Below, in pieces: positions 1 through 8,228 of a stretch of 64,000 nucleotides of DNA. The notes beneath the pieces are model-generated. The model saw only the letters and a list, made by a program, of their open reading frames with translations. It did no database searches and had not been told where the DNA came from. How positions within the stretch are numbered: the first letter of the stretch is position 1; each line of letters starts with the position of its first letter. The DNA is from Microbacterium sp. GCS4 (GTDB lineage Bacteria > Actinomycetota > Actinomycetes > Actinomycetales > Microbacteriaceae), in NCBI RefSeq assembly GCF_001262495.1, contig NZ_LGYE01000001.1, positions 992,001 through 1,056,000 on the forward strand, in the 5' to 3' direction. A program made the translations under genes and the position numbers.

Positions 1-20
1 GCTCATGGAGTCGGTGGTCG

Positions 21-923
21 TCATTCGGCACGGTGCACGAACCTTTCGTGGGGGAGATCGGCGCGGTCGGCGAGGAGGAGAGCGCCGTCGAGCGCGTCGC
101 CTCGTGGGGAGACCGGCGTGCGGCCGACGGCGCGCAGAGCGTCTTCGAGTCGGGCGCGGAACCAGCGATGCTCGGTGAGTCCGCCGTGCAGGGCGACGTC
201 GTGCGACCGGGTCGACGCGGCGCTCGCGGAGGCGACGAGCAGCCGCACGGCCTCCCGGGCGATCTCGAGTGCCACCGGGTCGTCCTCGGCGGCGGAGTCG
301 AGCACGAGCGGGGCGAGGGAGGCGAGTCGACGAGCGAGGGGGCCGTCGTGAGCGAGCCAGCGCTGCACCTCGTCGACCGACCCCACCGGCTCTCGCACGA
401 GATCGGTGAGCGCGGTGCGAGGCCCGAGACCGACGGAGGCCCGCAGCACGGCGCGCAGCGCTTCACGGCCGAACCACGATCCGCTGCCGAAGTCGCCGAG
501 CTCGGGACCCCAGCCGTCGACGAGACGGATGCCGTCGCCGTCCACTCCGAGCGCGGCCGCTCCGGTGCCGGCGATGAGCAGCACACCCTCTCCCCCGGCG
601 AGCGCCCCCGCGTGCGCCGTCACGACGTCAGAGGTGACGGCGACCCGTGAGGCGAGTGCTGTCCGGAGCCGCTCGGCGAGGGTCGATGCCGCAGCGGGGG
701 CGGCCCACGCGCCGGCGGCGCCGACCGCGACGGCGGCGAAGGGGCCGGGAGCATCGGCTGCGAAGGGGAGGATCGCGGCGAGCGCGGCGTCGACGCCTCG
801 CGCTGCGGCGAGTCCCGGTGCGCCGACACCCTGGAAGACCGGTCGACGGTTCGGGGCGGACATGACCACCCGGCACCGCGACTTACCGAGATCGACGGCG
901 ATGACACGGCGATCGGAACTCAT
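21..923 (-). CDS. BadF/BadG/NagK-type sugar kinase
   Basis: A 300-residue protein of the ASKHA fold, closest in appearance to the BadF/BadG/BcrA/BcrD ATPase family that includes N-acetylglucosamine kinases. The N-terminal phosphate-1 loop DLGKSRCRVV (about residues 11-20) and the adenosine-side motif GTGAAALG (about residues 119-126) are visible, and WGPELGDFGSGSWFGREAL resembles the conserved region of GlcNAc kinases. It probably phosphorylates an amino sugar or other hexose in the cytosol. The ATG at 923 is the first start after a 67-base divergent gap shared with an RpiR regulator, a pairing typical of amino-sugar uptake and kinase loci. The exact substrate cannot be read from the sequence. 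Any downstream operon partner would lie left of the window. Confidence 0.8.
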   Translation of the reverse strand: MSSDRRVIAVDLGKSRCRVVMSAPNRRPVFQGVGAPGLAAARGVDAALAAILPFAADAPGPFAAVAVGAAGAWAAPAAASTLAERLRTALASRVAVTSDVVTAHAGALAGGEGVLLIAGTGAAALGVDGDGIRLVDGWGPELGDFGSGSWFGREALRAVLRASVGLGPRTALTDLVREPVGSVDEVQRWLAHDGPLARRLASLAPLVLDSAAEDDPVALEIAREAVRLLVASASAASTRSHDVALHGGLTEHRWFRARLEDALRAVGRTPVSPRGDALDGALLLADRADLPHERFVHRAE

Positions 924-956
924 GTAAATAGTCTACGCACGTAATGCATCCTGTGA

Positions 957-966
957 AAGAATTCTT
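957..966. promoter_or_regulatory. Candidate RpiR operator palindrome
   Basis: AAGAATTCTT is a perfect 10-bp palindrome in the 67-base gap between the divergent kinase and rpiR-type gene. It is AT-rich in a GC-rich genome and sits 24 bases before the regulator start. Binding by the RpiR protein is inference. Confidence 0.3.
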
Positions 967-990
967 GAACGCAGTCCGAGGAGGCGCAGC

Positions 991-1848
991 ATGAGCATCC
1001 AGACCACGATCGCGGGCGCCGCGGAGACACTGCCGCCCTCACTCGCGCGGATCGCGCGTGTGATCGCGGACAGGCCGCGCGTCGTGATCGACAGCACCAT
1101 CACCGAGCTCGCCACGACGTGCGACACCTCGGTCGCCTCCGTGATCCGCTTCTGCCGCTCGATCGGCGTGAACGGGTACGCCGCGCTGCGCATGACGCTC
1201 GCCGCCGAACTCGGGCGCGAATCCGCGCAGTTCCGCGAGTCCTCCGGATTCGGGTCGGAGATCTCCCCCACGGACTCCCTGCGCGAAGCGGCATCCAAGG
1301 TCGCCGCCCTCGAACTCCTCGCGATCGAGGAGACGATCGCCGGACTCGACGACGACGTTCTCGATGCCGCCGTCTCAGCGCTCGACGCCGCACCGCGCAT
1401 CCTCCTCTTCGGCATCGGGGCGAGCGGCCTCGTGGCGGCTGACTTCGCGCACAAGCTCCTTCGCATCGGCCGCACCGCCGTCGTGCTGAGCGATGCCCAC
1501 GTGGCAAGCGCCGTCGCAGCGCTCGGCGACGCCGGCACCGTCGCCCTGGGCATCTCGCACTCCGGAGCGACGATCGAGACGCAGCGCTTCCTCGAGGCCG
1601 CGCGTGACGCCGGAGTCACGACGATCGCGATCACCGGCGCATCCGACTCCCCCGTCGCCGGCATCGCCGCTCACACCCTCGTGACCCGGGCCCGCGAGCC
1701 CCGCCTCCGCGCCGGAGCGATGGTGAGCCGCATCGCGCAGCTCGCGCTCGTCGACTGCCTGTTCGTGGGGGTCGCCCAGCGCCGTCACGCCGACGCTGTC
1801 GACGCCCTGCAGCGCACGGCGGACGCGACCCGGGCTCTGCGCGAGTGA
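991..1848 (+). CDS. MurR/RpiR family transcriptional regulator
   Basis: A 285-residue regulator with the RpiR two-domain layout. An N-terminal HTH_6 domain (about residues 1-77, recognition part near SVASVIRFCRSIG) is followed by a SIS sugar-phosphate-binding domain (about residues 125-260), where FGIGASGLVA and SHSGATIET are the phosphosugar-binding loops. It likely senses a sugar phosphate made by the divergently encoded kinase and controls the shared promoter. A GAGG ribosome-binding site lies 6-7 bases before the ATG. The last 17 codons are part of an 81-bp tandem duplication. Confidence 0.9.
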   Translation: MSIQTTIAGAAETLPPSLARIARVIADRPRVVIDSTITELATTCDTSVASVIRFCRSIGVNGYAALRMTLAAELGRESAQFRESSGFGSEISPTDSLREAASKVAALELLAIEETIAGLDDDVLDAAVSALDAAPRILLFGIGASGLVAADFAHKLLRIGRTAVVLSDAHVASAVAALGDAGTVALGISHSGATIETQRFLEAARDAGVTTIAITGASDSPVAGIAAHTLVTRAREPRLRAGAMVSRIAQLALVDCLFVGVAQRRHADAVDALQRTADATRALRE

Positions 1849-1968
1849 CGGCCGCTGCCAGTCCGCCGGATGGTGCCTGTCGACGCCCCGCAGCGCACAG
1901 CGGACGCGACCCGGGCCCTGCGCGAGTGACTGCCGCTGCTAGTCCGCCGGATGGTGCCTGTCGACGCC
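1796..1968. repeat. 81-bp tandem duplication over converging gene ends
   Basis: Two copies of 81 bp (1796-1876 and 1877-1957) differ at five positions and are followed by an 11-base start of a third copy. Each unit holds the last codons and TGA of the RpiR gene plus the last codons of the converging membrane-protein gene. In the second unit the membrane-protein stop is TAG on the minus strand; in the first unit the same position reads TGG. Confidence 0.9.
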
Positions 1969-3039
1969 GACCGAACCCGCAGTGCGCAGGAAGACGATGA
2001 TCCAGCTGAAGATCAGGACGGCCGCGATCAGCTCGACGGCCGTGAGGTTGTAGTACCCCACCGCGAAGAACGCCGCGAGCAGCACGATCACGAGCACATA
2101 GACCCAGCCGAACACGACGAACACCTTCGGGATGCTGCGCAGGAACCAGGGCAGTCCGACCACGACCACGGCGAACGCCACCGCCATGCCGGTCGCCACG
2201 GTGTTGTGCACGAGGAAGAACTCGTCGACGGGGAAGATGCCGACGCACGCCAGGAAGACGCCGATCAAGATGAGCCCTCCGCGCACGATCAGACGCCCGC
2301 GCCGGTCGACCGGGTCGTCGAGGGGCAGGCCCGCAGTCGCGTAGCGCGCGATCGTGGTGACCATGATGCCCGCGATGATGAGCGTCATGTTGAAGGCGAG
2401 CGAGGCGCTGTTCGTGCTCATCCCGAGCGCGGAGAGGTTGTCGCGCCACCAGTGCACGTCGCTCGACGCGAGCATGCTCGCGAACGCGCCGACCACCAGG
2501 AACACGGCGAGCACGAGCGACAGCACCGTCGGCGTGAGAGCCACGGCGCTGAGGAACGAGACGTAGGCGGTGAGTGCCAAGGCGACGCCGATCAGCACCG
2601 CTCCGGGGAAGGCGTACACGGGGGCGTCGGTGAAGCTGCGTTCGAGCAGCTCGGCGATCCCGATCCAGCCCAGGTAGGCGATCGCGGCATGCGCGAACGC
2701 GATCGCGGCGATGTCGTACCAGCGGAGTCGATCGCCCGGCACCGCGAAACCGTCGCGGACGCCGTCAGGGCTCGGCGCGTCGGGGCGTACGACCAGGCGT
2801 CCGAGCGCGAAGGCGAGAGCCGCCGTGATCGCCCCGCCGATCGCCGCGAACACCCCGATCGAGCCCGTGCCGCTGATGGGGAGCTCGCGACCCCAGAACG
2901 CGGGCAGGCCGATCGCGAACCCCGCGACGAGGAACAGGGCGCCGACGATGAGCGCGGTGGCTTCGAACACGGCGTCCGAGGTCTCGGGTCCGCGGAGCTG
3001 CCTCAGCACGGCCAGGATCCTGTCGCGAAGAACTCGCAT
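1939..3039 (-). CDS. DUF998-like multi-pass membrane protein
   Basis: A 366-residue integral membrane protein with roughly nine to ten hydrophobic segments, resembling the DUF998 family of unknown function. The motif LGMSTNSASLAFNMTLI in the middle is typical of that group. The start at 3039 (MRVLRDRIL) is chosen because a run of purines (AGGGGGG) lies just upstream; an in-frame start further upstream at 3165 would overlap the divergent HAD gene. The gene converges on the RpiR gene, and its last nine codons lie in the tandem duplication. No substrate or role can be assigned. Confidence 0.7.
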   Translation of the reverse strand: MRVLRDRILAVLRQLRGPETSDAVFEATALIVGALFLVAGFAIGLPAFWGRELPISGTGSIGVFAAIGGAITAALAFALGRLVVRPDAPSPDGVRDGFAVPGDRLRWYDIAAIAFAHAAIAYLGWIGIAELLERSFTDAPVYAFPGAVLIGVALALTAYVSFLSAVALTPTVLSLVLAVFLVVGAFASMLASSDVHWWRDNLSALGMSTNSASLAFNMTLIIAGIMVTTIARYATAGLPLDDPVDRRGRLIVRGGLILIGVFLACVGIFPVDEFFLVHNTVATGMAVAFAVVVVGLPWFLRSIPKVFVVFGWVYVLVIVLLAAFFAVGYYNLTAVELIAAVLIFSWIIVFLRTAGSVGVDRHHPAD

Positions 3040-3115
3040 GTCGCCCCCCTCTCGGGGACATCCTAGGAGCGTCTCATTCGGGATGCGCTCGGGATCCCGG
3101 CGGTAGCCTGGTCGG

Positions 3116-3766
3116 GTGACCGAGACGATCTCCGCCCGCGCCCTCCTGCTCGACATGGACGGCACTCTCGTCGATTCGACCGCCGTCGTGGAGCGGCTGT
3201 GGCTGTCGTGGGCCGAGCCGCACGGCCTCGATCCCGCGACGGTCCTGGGCGTGATCCACGGACGCCAGGGTCACCAGAGCATGGCGATCATGCTCCCTGA
3301 GCGCGACCACTCCATCAACCTGGTCGAGAATCAGCAGATGCTGGCGACGGAGGCGAGCGACGTCGACGGGGTGATCGAGATCAGCGGGGCCGGCGCTTTC
3401 CTCCGTTCCCTCGAGGGGCTTCCGCACGCGATCGTCACCTCGGCCAACGTGCCCCTCATGAACGCGCGCATGACGGCGGCGGGACTCACCGTCCCCGAAC
3501 TCGCCGTGACGGCCGAGAGCGTGTCGGCGTCGAAGCCCGACCCCGAGGGGTTCCTGCTCGGTGCGTCGCTGCTCGGCATCGCCCCCGCCGACTGCATCGT
3601 GTTCGAGGACTCGGGCGCGGGGATCCAGGCGGCGCACGCGGCCGGGATGCGGGTGATCGGCATCGGCGCGCACGCGCGGACCCACTCACCGGAGTTCCAC
3701 GTCGACGACCTGACCCAGGTCGCGGTGGTGCGCACGACGGACGGGTTCGAGCTGCGCGTCGGCTGA
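3116..3766 (+). CDS. HAD-IA family sugar-phosphate phosphatase
   Basis: A 216-residue haloacid dehalogenase superfamily hydrolase. Motif I is DMDGTLVD at residues 13-20 (nucleophile D13, acid D15), motif II is the Thr/Ser of VTSANVPL, the motif III lysine is in KPDPEGFLLGA, and motif IV is FEDSGAGIQAA. The residue pattern and helical cap between motifs I and II match small phosphatases acting on sugar phosphates or glycerol 3-phosphate (YfbT/SupH-like). The start is a GTG at 3116. The gene is divergent from the DUF998-like gene, with about 75 bases between the two starts. Confidence 0.85.
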   Translation: MTETISARALLLDMDGTLVDSTAVVERLWLSWAEPHGLDPATVLGVIHGRQGHQSMAIMLPERDHSINLVENQQMLATEASDVDGVIEISGAGAFLRSLEGLPHAIVTSANVPLMNARMTAAGLTVPELAVTAESVSASKPDPEGFLLGASLLGIAPADCIVFEDSGAGIQAAHAAGMRVIGIGAHARTHSPEFHVDDLTQVAVVRTTDGFELRVG

Positions 3767-3826
3767 AGGCTGGCCCGGGGTCGCGCTCTCCTTTCATCTC
3801 CTTCTCCCCCGCCTCCCTCGCCCCTG

Positions 3827-3868
3827 ATCCCTCATCCCTCATCCCTCATCCCTCATCCCTCATCCCTC
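3827..3868. repeat. ATCCCTC heptanucleotide repeat
   Basis: Six perfect units of ATCCCTC in tandem followed by a partial seventh, in the 209-base gap between the HAD gene and the DUF222 gene. Being intergenic it cannot change a reading frame. Copy number is likely to vary between strains. Confidence 0.95.
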
Positions 3869-3975
3869 ATCCCCGATGAGGCGATATCCCGGAACTCCGA
3901 AATACGCTTTCATCAGGATGTTTTCTCGCGCTTTCCGGGCCCACGAATGTCGGTGGCCCCTGGTTGAGTGAGGGC

Positions 3976-5331
3976 ATGACAGCACTGAGGGATGCGAGCG
4001 CCGAGCAGATCGGCGCTCTCGACGCCGTGACCGCGACGCTCGTCGAGGTGGAGCGGACGATCGGGTCGCTGCAAGCCGCGCGCGACGGTCTGCTCGCCGT
4101 CGGTGCGCGGCTCGCGATCGACATCGCCCGAACTGACGAGGCCCGTGACGGCGGCGACATGACGACCCGTGCGGTCGCCTCCGAGTTCGGGGCAGCGCTG
4201 CACATGAGCGATCGTACGATCGAGCGCCGCATGGCCGAGGCAGACCTCGTCGTGACGCTGTTTCCGCGCCTGTGGCAGGCGCAGGGCGCCGGCATCCTGA
4301 GCGCTGCTCACGTGCGCTCGATCGTGGATGCGGGACTGCACCTGAGCGACGATGCCGATCGCGACGCCTACGCCGGCGAGATGATCGAGGTCGCGCGCAC
4401 CGAGTCGCCGAACCGTGTGGCGCGACGAGCGCGTCGGACCGCCGAGCGCTATCAGCGCCGCACGATCGAGGAGCGTCACCGTGATGCCCGCGCACAGCGC
4501 GCGGTCTGGGTGAAGGACCGCACCGACGGCATGGCGGAACTCGGTCTCCTCGGTCCGGCTGTGCTCGTGCACGGCGCGTTCGCACGGCTGACCGACATGG
4601 CGAAGTCCCTGAGCGACGAGGGCGAACACCATGCCACGGCCGTCGTCCCTCACGGTGCGGCGGTTCACGAAGACGCGGAAGCAGCCGACTCCTCTTCCGG
4701 CGCCGCGTCCGGCGGTTCCACGCCTGACGCCCGCACGCTCGCCGAGACCCGCTGCGACCTCGCGCTCGACCTGCTCCTCTCCGGCACTCCGGTCGGACAC
4801 GACTCCCCCACCCGGATGCTGTCGACGATCCGCGGTTCGGTTTCAGTGACCGTGCCGGCCCTGACGCTTTTCGGTGAGACCGACACCCCCGCAGAGATCA
4901 ACGACCGCACGCCGATCGACACCTCGACGGCGAAGCATCTGGCCGGTACGGCCTCCGGATGGGACCGGATCCTGACGCACCCCGTCACCGGAGCCCTGCT
5001 CGCGGTTGATCGGTATCGCCCGTCGGCGGAGATGAAGCGACATCTCCTCGCGCGGGATCAGCGCTGCCGCTTCCCGACCTGCGGTCAGCCGGCGCGCGAC
5101 TGCGACCTCGACCACACGCGCGACCACGCGCTCGGTGGGGAGACAGCCGTCGACAACCTCGCGACCCTGTGCCGTCGACACCACTCCCTCAAGCACCACA
5201 CACCCTGGCACGTCGAGCATCTGGGCGCGGGAGTCCTCGCGTGGACGAGTCCGGCGGGCCGAACGTACCTCGACGCACCTCCCGCTCCGAACACCGTCAC
5301 CGCAAGAGAGCCCGCACCGCCACCGTTCTGA
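3976..5331 (+). CDS. DUF222 / HNH endonuclease domain protein
   Basis: A 451-residue protein with an N-terminal DUF222 (13E12-repeat-like) helical region and a C-terminal HNH nuclease domain. The nuclease part carries the zinc pair CRFPTCGQPARDC, then the HNH core with the histidine of LDHTRDH, the asparagine of VDNLATLC and the final RRHH. Such proteins occur in many copies in actinobacterial genomes and are of uncertain function; some are thought to be mobile or selfish. The ATG at 3976 is preferred over a TTG at 3964 because GAGGG lies just before it. It is flanked by short repeats on both sides, but I see no inverted ends or target duplication. Confidence 0.85.
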   Translation: MTALRDASAEQIGALDAVTATLVEVERTIGSLQAARDGLLAVGARLAIDIARTDEARDGGDMTTRAVASEFGAALHMSDRTIERRMAEADLVVTLFPRLWQAQGAGILSAAHVRSIVDAGLHLSDDADRDAYAGEMIEVARTESPNRVARRARRTAERYQRRTIEERHRDARAQRAVWVKDRTDGMAELGLLGPAVLVHGAFARLTDMAKSLSDEGEHHATAVVPHGAAVHEDAEAADSSSGAASGGSTPDARTLAETRCDLALDLLLSGTPVGHDSPTRMLSTIRGSVSVTVPALTLFGETDTPAEINDRTPIDTSTAKHLAGTASGWDRILTHPVTGALLAVDRYRPSAEMKRHLLARDQRCRFPTCGQPARDCDLDHTRDHALGGETAVDNLATLCRRHHSLKHHTPWHVEHLGAGVLAWTSPAGRTYLDAPPAPNTVTAREPAPPPF

Positions 5332-5369
5332 GCGCGCACCGCCACCGTTCTAAGCACCGCCACCGTTCT
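5314..5369. repeat. Three copies of a 16-bp repeat
   Basis: GCACCGCCACCGTTCT occurs at 5314-5329, 5336-5351 and 5354-5369. The first copy is inside the last codons of the HNH gene and the others follow its stop, so the gene end has been locally multiplied. Confidence 0.9.
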
Positions 5370-5411
5370 GAGCACGCAGACCCCCCGTTGTTCAGAGAGC
5401 GCACCGACCGA

Positions 5412-5507
5412 GCGCGAGCCACCAGACGAGCGCGAGCCATCAGACGTGCGCGAGCGATCAGACCACCGTGCGCGAGCAATCAGACCACCGTGCGCGAGCC
5501 ATCACAC
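5412..5507. repeat. Five degenerate copies of GCGCGAGCCATCAGAC
   Basis: Units at 5412-5427, 5430-5445, 5448-5463, 5470-5485 and 5492-5507 differ by one or two bases, with spacing of 18 then 22 bp. The last unit overlaps the stop codon of the Lrp/AsnC gene, so these may be copies of that gene's 3-prime end. Confidence 0.85.
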
Positions 5508-5939
5508 GAGCGTGAAGTCCTCGAAGATCAGCGTCGTGCGTGTCGAGCGGATCGAGGGGATCGCCTGGATGTCCTCCAGCACGATGCGGCGGAGATCGCG
5601 GGCGTCGCTCGCGCGCACCAGCAGGATCACGTCGAAGTCGCCTCCCACGAGCGCCATGTGCTCGATCTCCGGAATCGCGCGCAGCCTGGCACTCACGTCC
5701 TGCCACGTAGCCTGCTCGATCGCCAGAGTGACATACGCGCTGGCGTGATGCCCGAGCAGCACAGGATCCGTGCGCACGGTGTAGCCGGTGATCACCCCCG
5801 CATCCGACATCCGCTTGATACGCGCGTGCGCCCCCGCACGCGAGATGTGCACCGCGTCGGCGATCGCCGTCATCGACGAGCGCGCGTCGCGCCTCAGCTC
5901 CTCGAGGATCGCGAGATCGACACCGTCCAACGAGATCAT
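5502..5939 (-). CDS. Lrp/AsnC family transcriptional regulator
   Basis: A 145-residue feast/famine regulator. The N-terminal winged helix (about residues 1-60) carries the HTH near SMTAIADAVHISRAGAHARIKR, and the C-terminal RAM/ligand-binding domain (about 65-140) contains GGDFDVILLVRA. Proteins of this group sense amino acids and often control the divergently encoded branched-chain 2-oxoacid dehydrogenase genes, as the arrangement suggests here. The ATG at 5939 follows a purine-rich leader. The gap to the bkd start codon is about 150 bases and should hold both promoters and the binding sites. Confidence 0.9.
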   Translation of the reverse strand: MISLDGVDLAILEELRRDARSSMTAIADAVHISRAGAHARIKRMSDAGVITGYTVRTDPVLLGHHASAYVTLAIEQATWQDVSARLRAIPEIEHMALVGGDFDVILLVRASDARDLRRIVLEDIQAIPSIRSTRTTLIFEDFTLV

Positions 5940-6028
5940 GACGCCCTTTCCTCCACTGCTCGAATTCTGACACTTCGTCGCTCAGAACAACAAGCAACGC
6001 ACAAACATCCATGAAAGTCTCCTTACCC

Positions 6029-6057
6029 TTGGACAGGTGGTCATCCCCCGTCATGCT
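6029..6057 (+). promoter_or_regulatory. Candidate sigma-70-type promoter of the bkd operon
   Basis: TTGGAC at 6029-6034 and CATGCT at 6052-6057 are separated by 17 bp, giving an expected start near 6064, some 27 bases before the E1 alpha ATG. The -10 is a weak match. Confidence 0.35.
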
Positions 6058-6090
6058 GGTCCCATCGAGTTCGGCAAGGAGGGCGAACGG

Positions 6091-7203
6091 ATGCTGCACG
6101 AGGAACTGCTACCGCGAGACGTGGCGGTGCAACTGATCGATCCCGAAGGCACCGCGGTGGACGATGCGCGCTACGCCCGCCCCGACACCGACCGGCTGCT
6201 CGCCGCCTACCGCGGCCTCGTCGAAGGCCGTCGGATCAACGACCAGGCCGGCGCCCTGGTGAGGCAGGGCCGCCTCGCCGTCTACCCCTCCTCGCACGGC
6301 CAGGAGGCATGCCAGATCGGCGTCGCCCTCGCGCTCGGTTCCGAGGACTGGCTGTTCCCCACCTACCGCGACTCCGTGGCAGTGATCGCCCGCGGCGTCG
6401 ACCCGGCCGAGGCGATGGTGCTCCTCAAAGGCGACTGGCATTCCGGCTACGACGTCCGCGCGAATCGCGTGGCGCCGCAGGCGACGCCGCTCGCGACCCA
6501 GCTGCTGCACGCCGTCGGTTTCGCCTACGCGGCCCGGCGCCGCGGCGAGGACACGGTCGTCGTGGCGCTGTGCGGCGACGGCGCCACCAGCGAGGGCGAC
6601 TTCCATGAGGCGATGAACTTCGCCGCCGTGTTCCACGTTCCCGTCGTGTTCTTCGTGCAGAACAACGAGTTCGCGATCTCCGTGCCCCTCAGCCGCCAGA
6701 CGGCGGCCCCGTCCCTGGCGCATAAGGCGATCGGATACGGGATGCCGGGTCAGCGCGTCGACGGCAACGACGTCGCGGGCGTCCTCGCGGTGCTCGGCGA
6801 CGCGATCGACCGCGCACGGACCGGCGACGGCCCCACGCTCATCGAGGCGCACACCTATCGCATGCAGGCCCACACCAACGCCGACGACGACACGCGCTAC
6901 CGGGCACGCGATGAGGTCAGAGCCTGGGTCGAGCGCGACCCGCTCACCCGGCTCCGCGCCCACCTCGTCGACGCAGGCGCGCTCACGCCCGAGCTCGAGG
7001 CCGAGTACGCCGCGGGCGCCGAGACGATCGCCGCCGCCATGCGCGAGGCGCTGAACACCGATGCCGACCTCGACCCCGAGGATCTCTTCCGCTTCGTGAC
7101 GAGCACCCGATCGCCACAGCTCCAGGAGCAGTGGCAGCTCCTACGAGACGAGATCGACCGCGAGACGAGCGCCGCGCCGCAGACCGCAGGAGGCACCCGA
7201 TGA
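6091..7203 (+). CDS. bkdA: Branched-chain 2-oxoacid (or pyruvate) dehydrogenase E1 alpha
   Basis: A 370-residue thiamine-diphosphate-dependent decarboxylase subunit. The ThDP/Mg motif runs from GDGATSEGDFHEA to the NN of FFVQNNEFAIS, and the phosphorylation-loop-like segment YRMQAHTNADDDTRYR follows. With the E1 beta and E2 genes it forms the oxidative decarboxylation complex that makes acyl-CoA, most likely from 2-oxoisovalerate-type acids from Val, Leu and Ile. A strong AAGGAGGGCG ribosome site fixes the ATG at 6091. The divergent Lrp gene supports branched-chain substrates over pyruvate, but sequence alone cannot exclude pyruvate. Confidence 0.88.
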   Translation: MLHEELLPRDVAVQLIDPEGTAVDDARYARPDTDRLLAAYRGLVEGRRINDQAGALVRQGRLAVYPSSHGQEACQIGVALALGSEDWLFPTYRDSVAVIARGVDPAEAMVLLKGDWHSGYDVRANRVAPQATPLATQLLHAVGFAYAARRRGEDTVVVALCGDGATSEGDFHEAMNFAAVFHVPVVFFVQNNEFAISVPLSRQTAAPSLAHKAIGYGMPGQRVDGNDVAGVLAVLGDAIDRARTGDGPTLIEAHTYRMQAHTNADDDTRYRARDEVRAWVERDPLTRLRAHLVDAGALTPELEAEYAAGAETIAAAMREALNTDADLDPEDLFRFVTSTRSPQLQEQWQLLRDEIDRETSAAPQTAGGTR

Positions 7204-8228
7204 CCATCGCCCACGACGACATCCGCCTCGATGCCGCTCCCGCCGACGTGCGGGTGCTGAGCATGTCCGCGGCCCTCAACCTCGCCCTCGCCGACGCGAT
7301 CGCCGCCGATCCCGAAGTCGTGGTGTTCGGCGAGGACGTCGGCGCACTGGGCGGCGTGTTCCGCATCACCGACGGCCTCACCGAACGGTTCGGCGAGGAC
7401 CGCTGCTTCGACACACCGCTCGCGGAGTCGGGGATCGTCGGCACAGCCGTGGGAATGGCGATGAACGGCATGCGCCCGGTCGTCGAGCTGCAGTTCGACG
7501 CCTTCGCGCTCCCCGCGTTCGAGCAGATCGTCAGCCACGTCGCCAAGCTCGGAAACCGGACACGCGGTGGCGTGCGGATGCCGCTCGTCATCCGCATCCC
7601 CTTCGGCGGCGGGATCGGCGGCGTCGAGCACCACTGCGACTCCTCGGAGGCGTACTACGCGCACACCCCGGGACTGACCGTCGTGAGTCCCTCGACCCCG
7701 CAGGATGCCTACTCGCTGCTGCGCGCCGCAATCTCCTCGCCCGACCCCGTGATCTTCCTCGAGCCGAAGAAGCTCTACTGGGGCAAGGGCGAGGTCGACA
7801 CCTCGACGACCGTCGACATCGGGTCGGCCCGCATCGCGCGCGAGGGTAGCGACGTGACACTGCTCGCGTACGGGGCCTCCGTCCCGCTCGCGTTGGAAGC
7901 CGCCGAGACCGCCGCCGCCGAGGGGCGCAGCGTCCAGGTCGTCGACATCCGCTCGCTCACGCCGTTCGATGACGCGACCGTCACGGCGGCCGTGCGCTCG
8001 ACCGGACGCGCGGTCGTCATCGCCGAGGCTCCGGGCTTCGCGAGCGTCGCCTCGGAGATCCAGGCTCGGGTGTTCGAGCGGTGCTTCGAATACCTCGAGG
8101 CCCCCGTCCGCCGGGTGACCGGATTCGACACCCCCTTCGCACCGCCGAAGCTCGAGCACTGGTACCTGCCCGACGTCGACCGCGTCCTCGACGCGATCGA
8201 CAGCCTGCACTGGGAGGACGGCGCATGA
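7200..8228 (+). CDS. bkdB: Branched-chain 2-oxoacid dehydrogenase E1 beta
   Basis: A 342-residue transketolase-like E1 beta subunit. Features include FGEDVGALGGVFRIT, the cofactor-side region RFGEDRCFDTPLAESGIVGTA (seen in two parts), and a C-terminal transketolase domain starting near YGASVPLALEAA. It pairs with E1 alpha to form the heterotetrameric decarboxylase. The ATG overlaps the upstream TGA as ATGA, so the two are translationally coupled, and its own stop overlaps the E2 start in the same way. Confidence 0.9.
   Translation: MTIAHDDIRLDAAPADVRVLSMSAALNLALADAIAADPEVVVFGEDVGALGGVFRITDGLTERFGEDRCFDTPLAESGIVGTAVGMAMNGMRPVVELQFDAFALPAFEQIVSHVAKLGNRTRGGVRMPLVIRIPFGGGIGGVEHHCDSSEAYYAHTPGLTVVSPSTPQDAYSLLRAAISSPDPVIFLEPKKLYWGKGEVDTSTTVDIGSARIAREGSDVTLLAYGASVPLALEAAETAAAEGRSVQVVDIRSLTPFDDATVTAAVRSTGRAVVIAEAPGFASVASEIQARVFERCFEYLEAPVRRVTGFDTPFAPPKLEHWYLPDVDRVLDAIDSLHWEDGA

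Noticed and set aside
1..20. ATG on the minus strand at 4-6 that might open the next gene
   Set aside because: Only two codons lie inside the window and no clear ribosome site precedes it.
3976..5331. DUF222/HNH gene as a mobile element or intein/homing nuclease
   Set aside because: No terminal inverted repeats, target duplication or interrupted host gene is visible; kept as a plain gene.
5314..5507. Possible CRISPR array
   Set aside because: Repeats are 16 bp, degenerate, and separated by only a few bases, with no spacers and no cas genes nearby.
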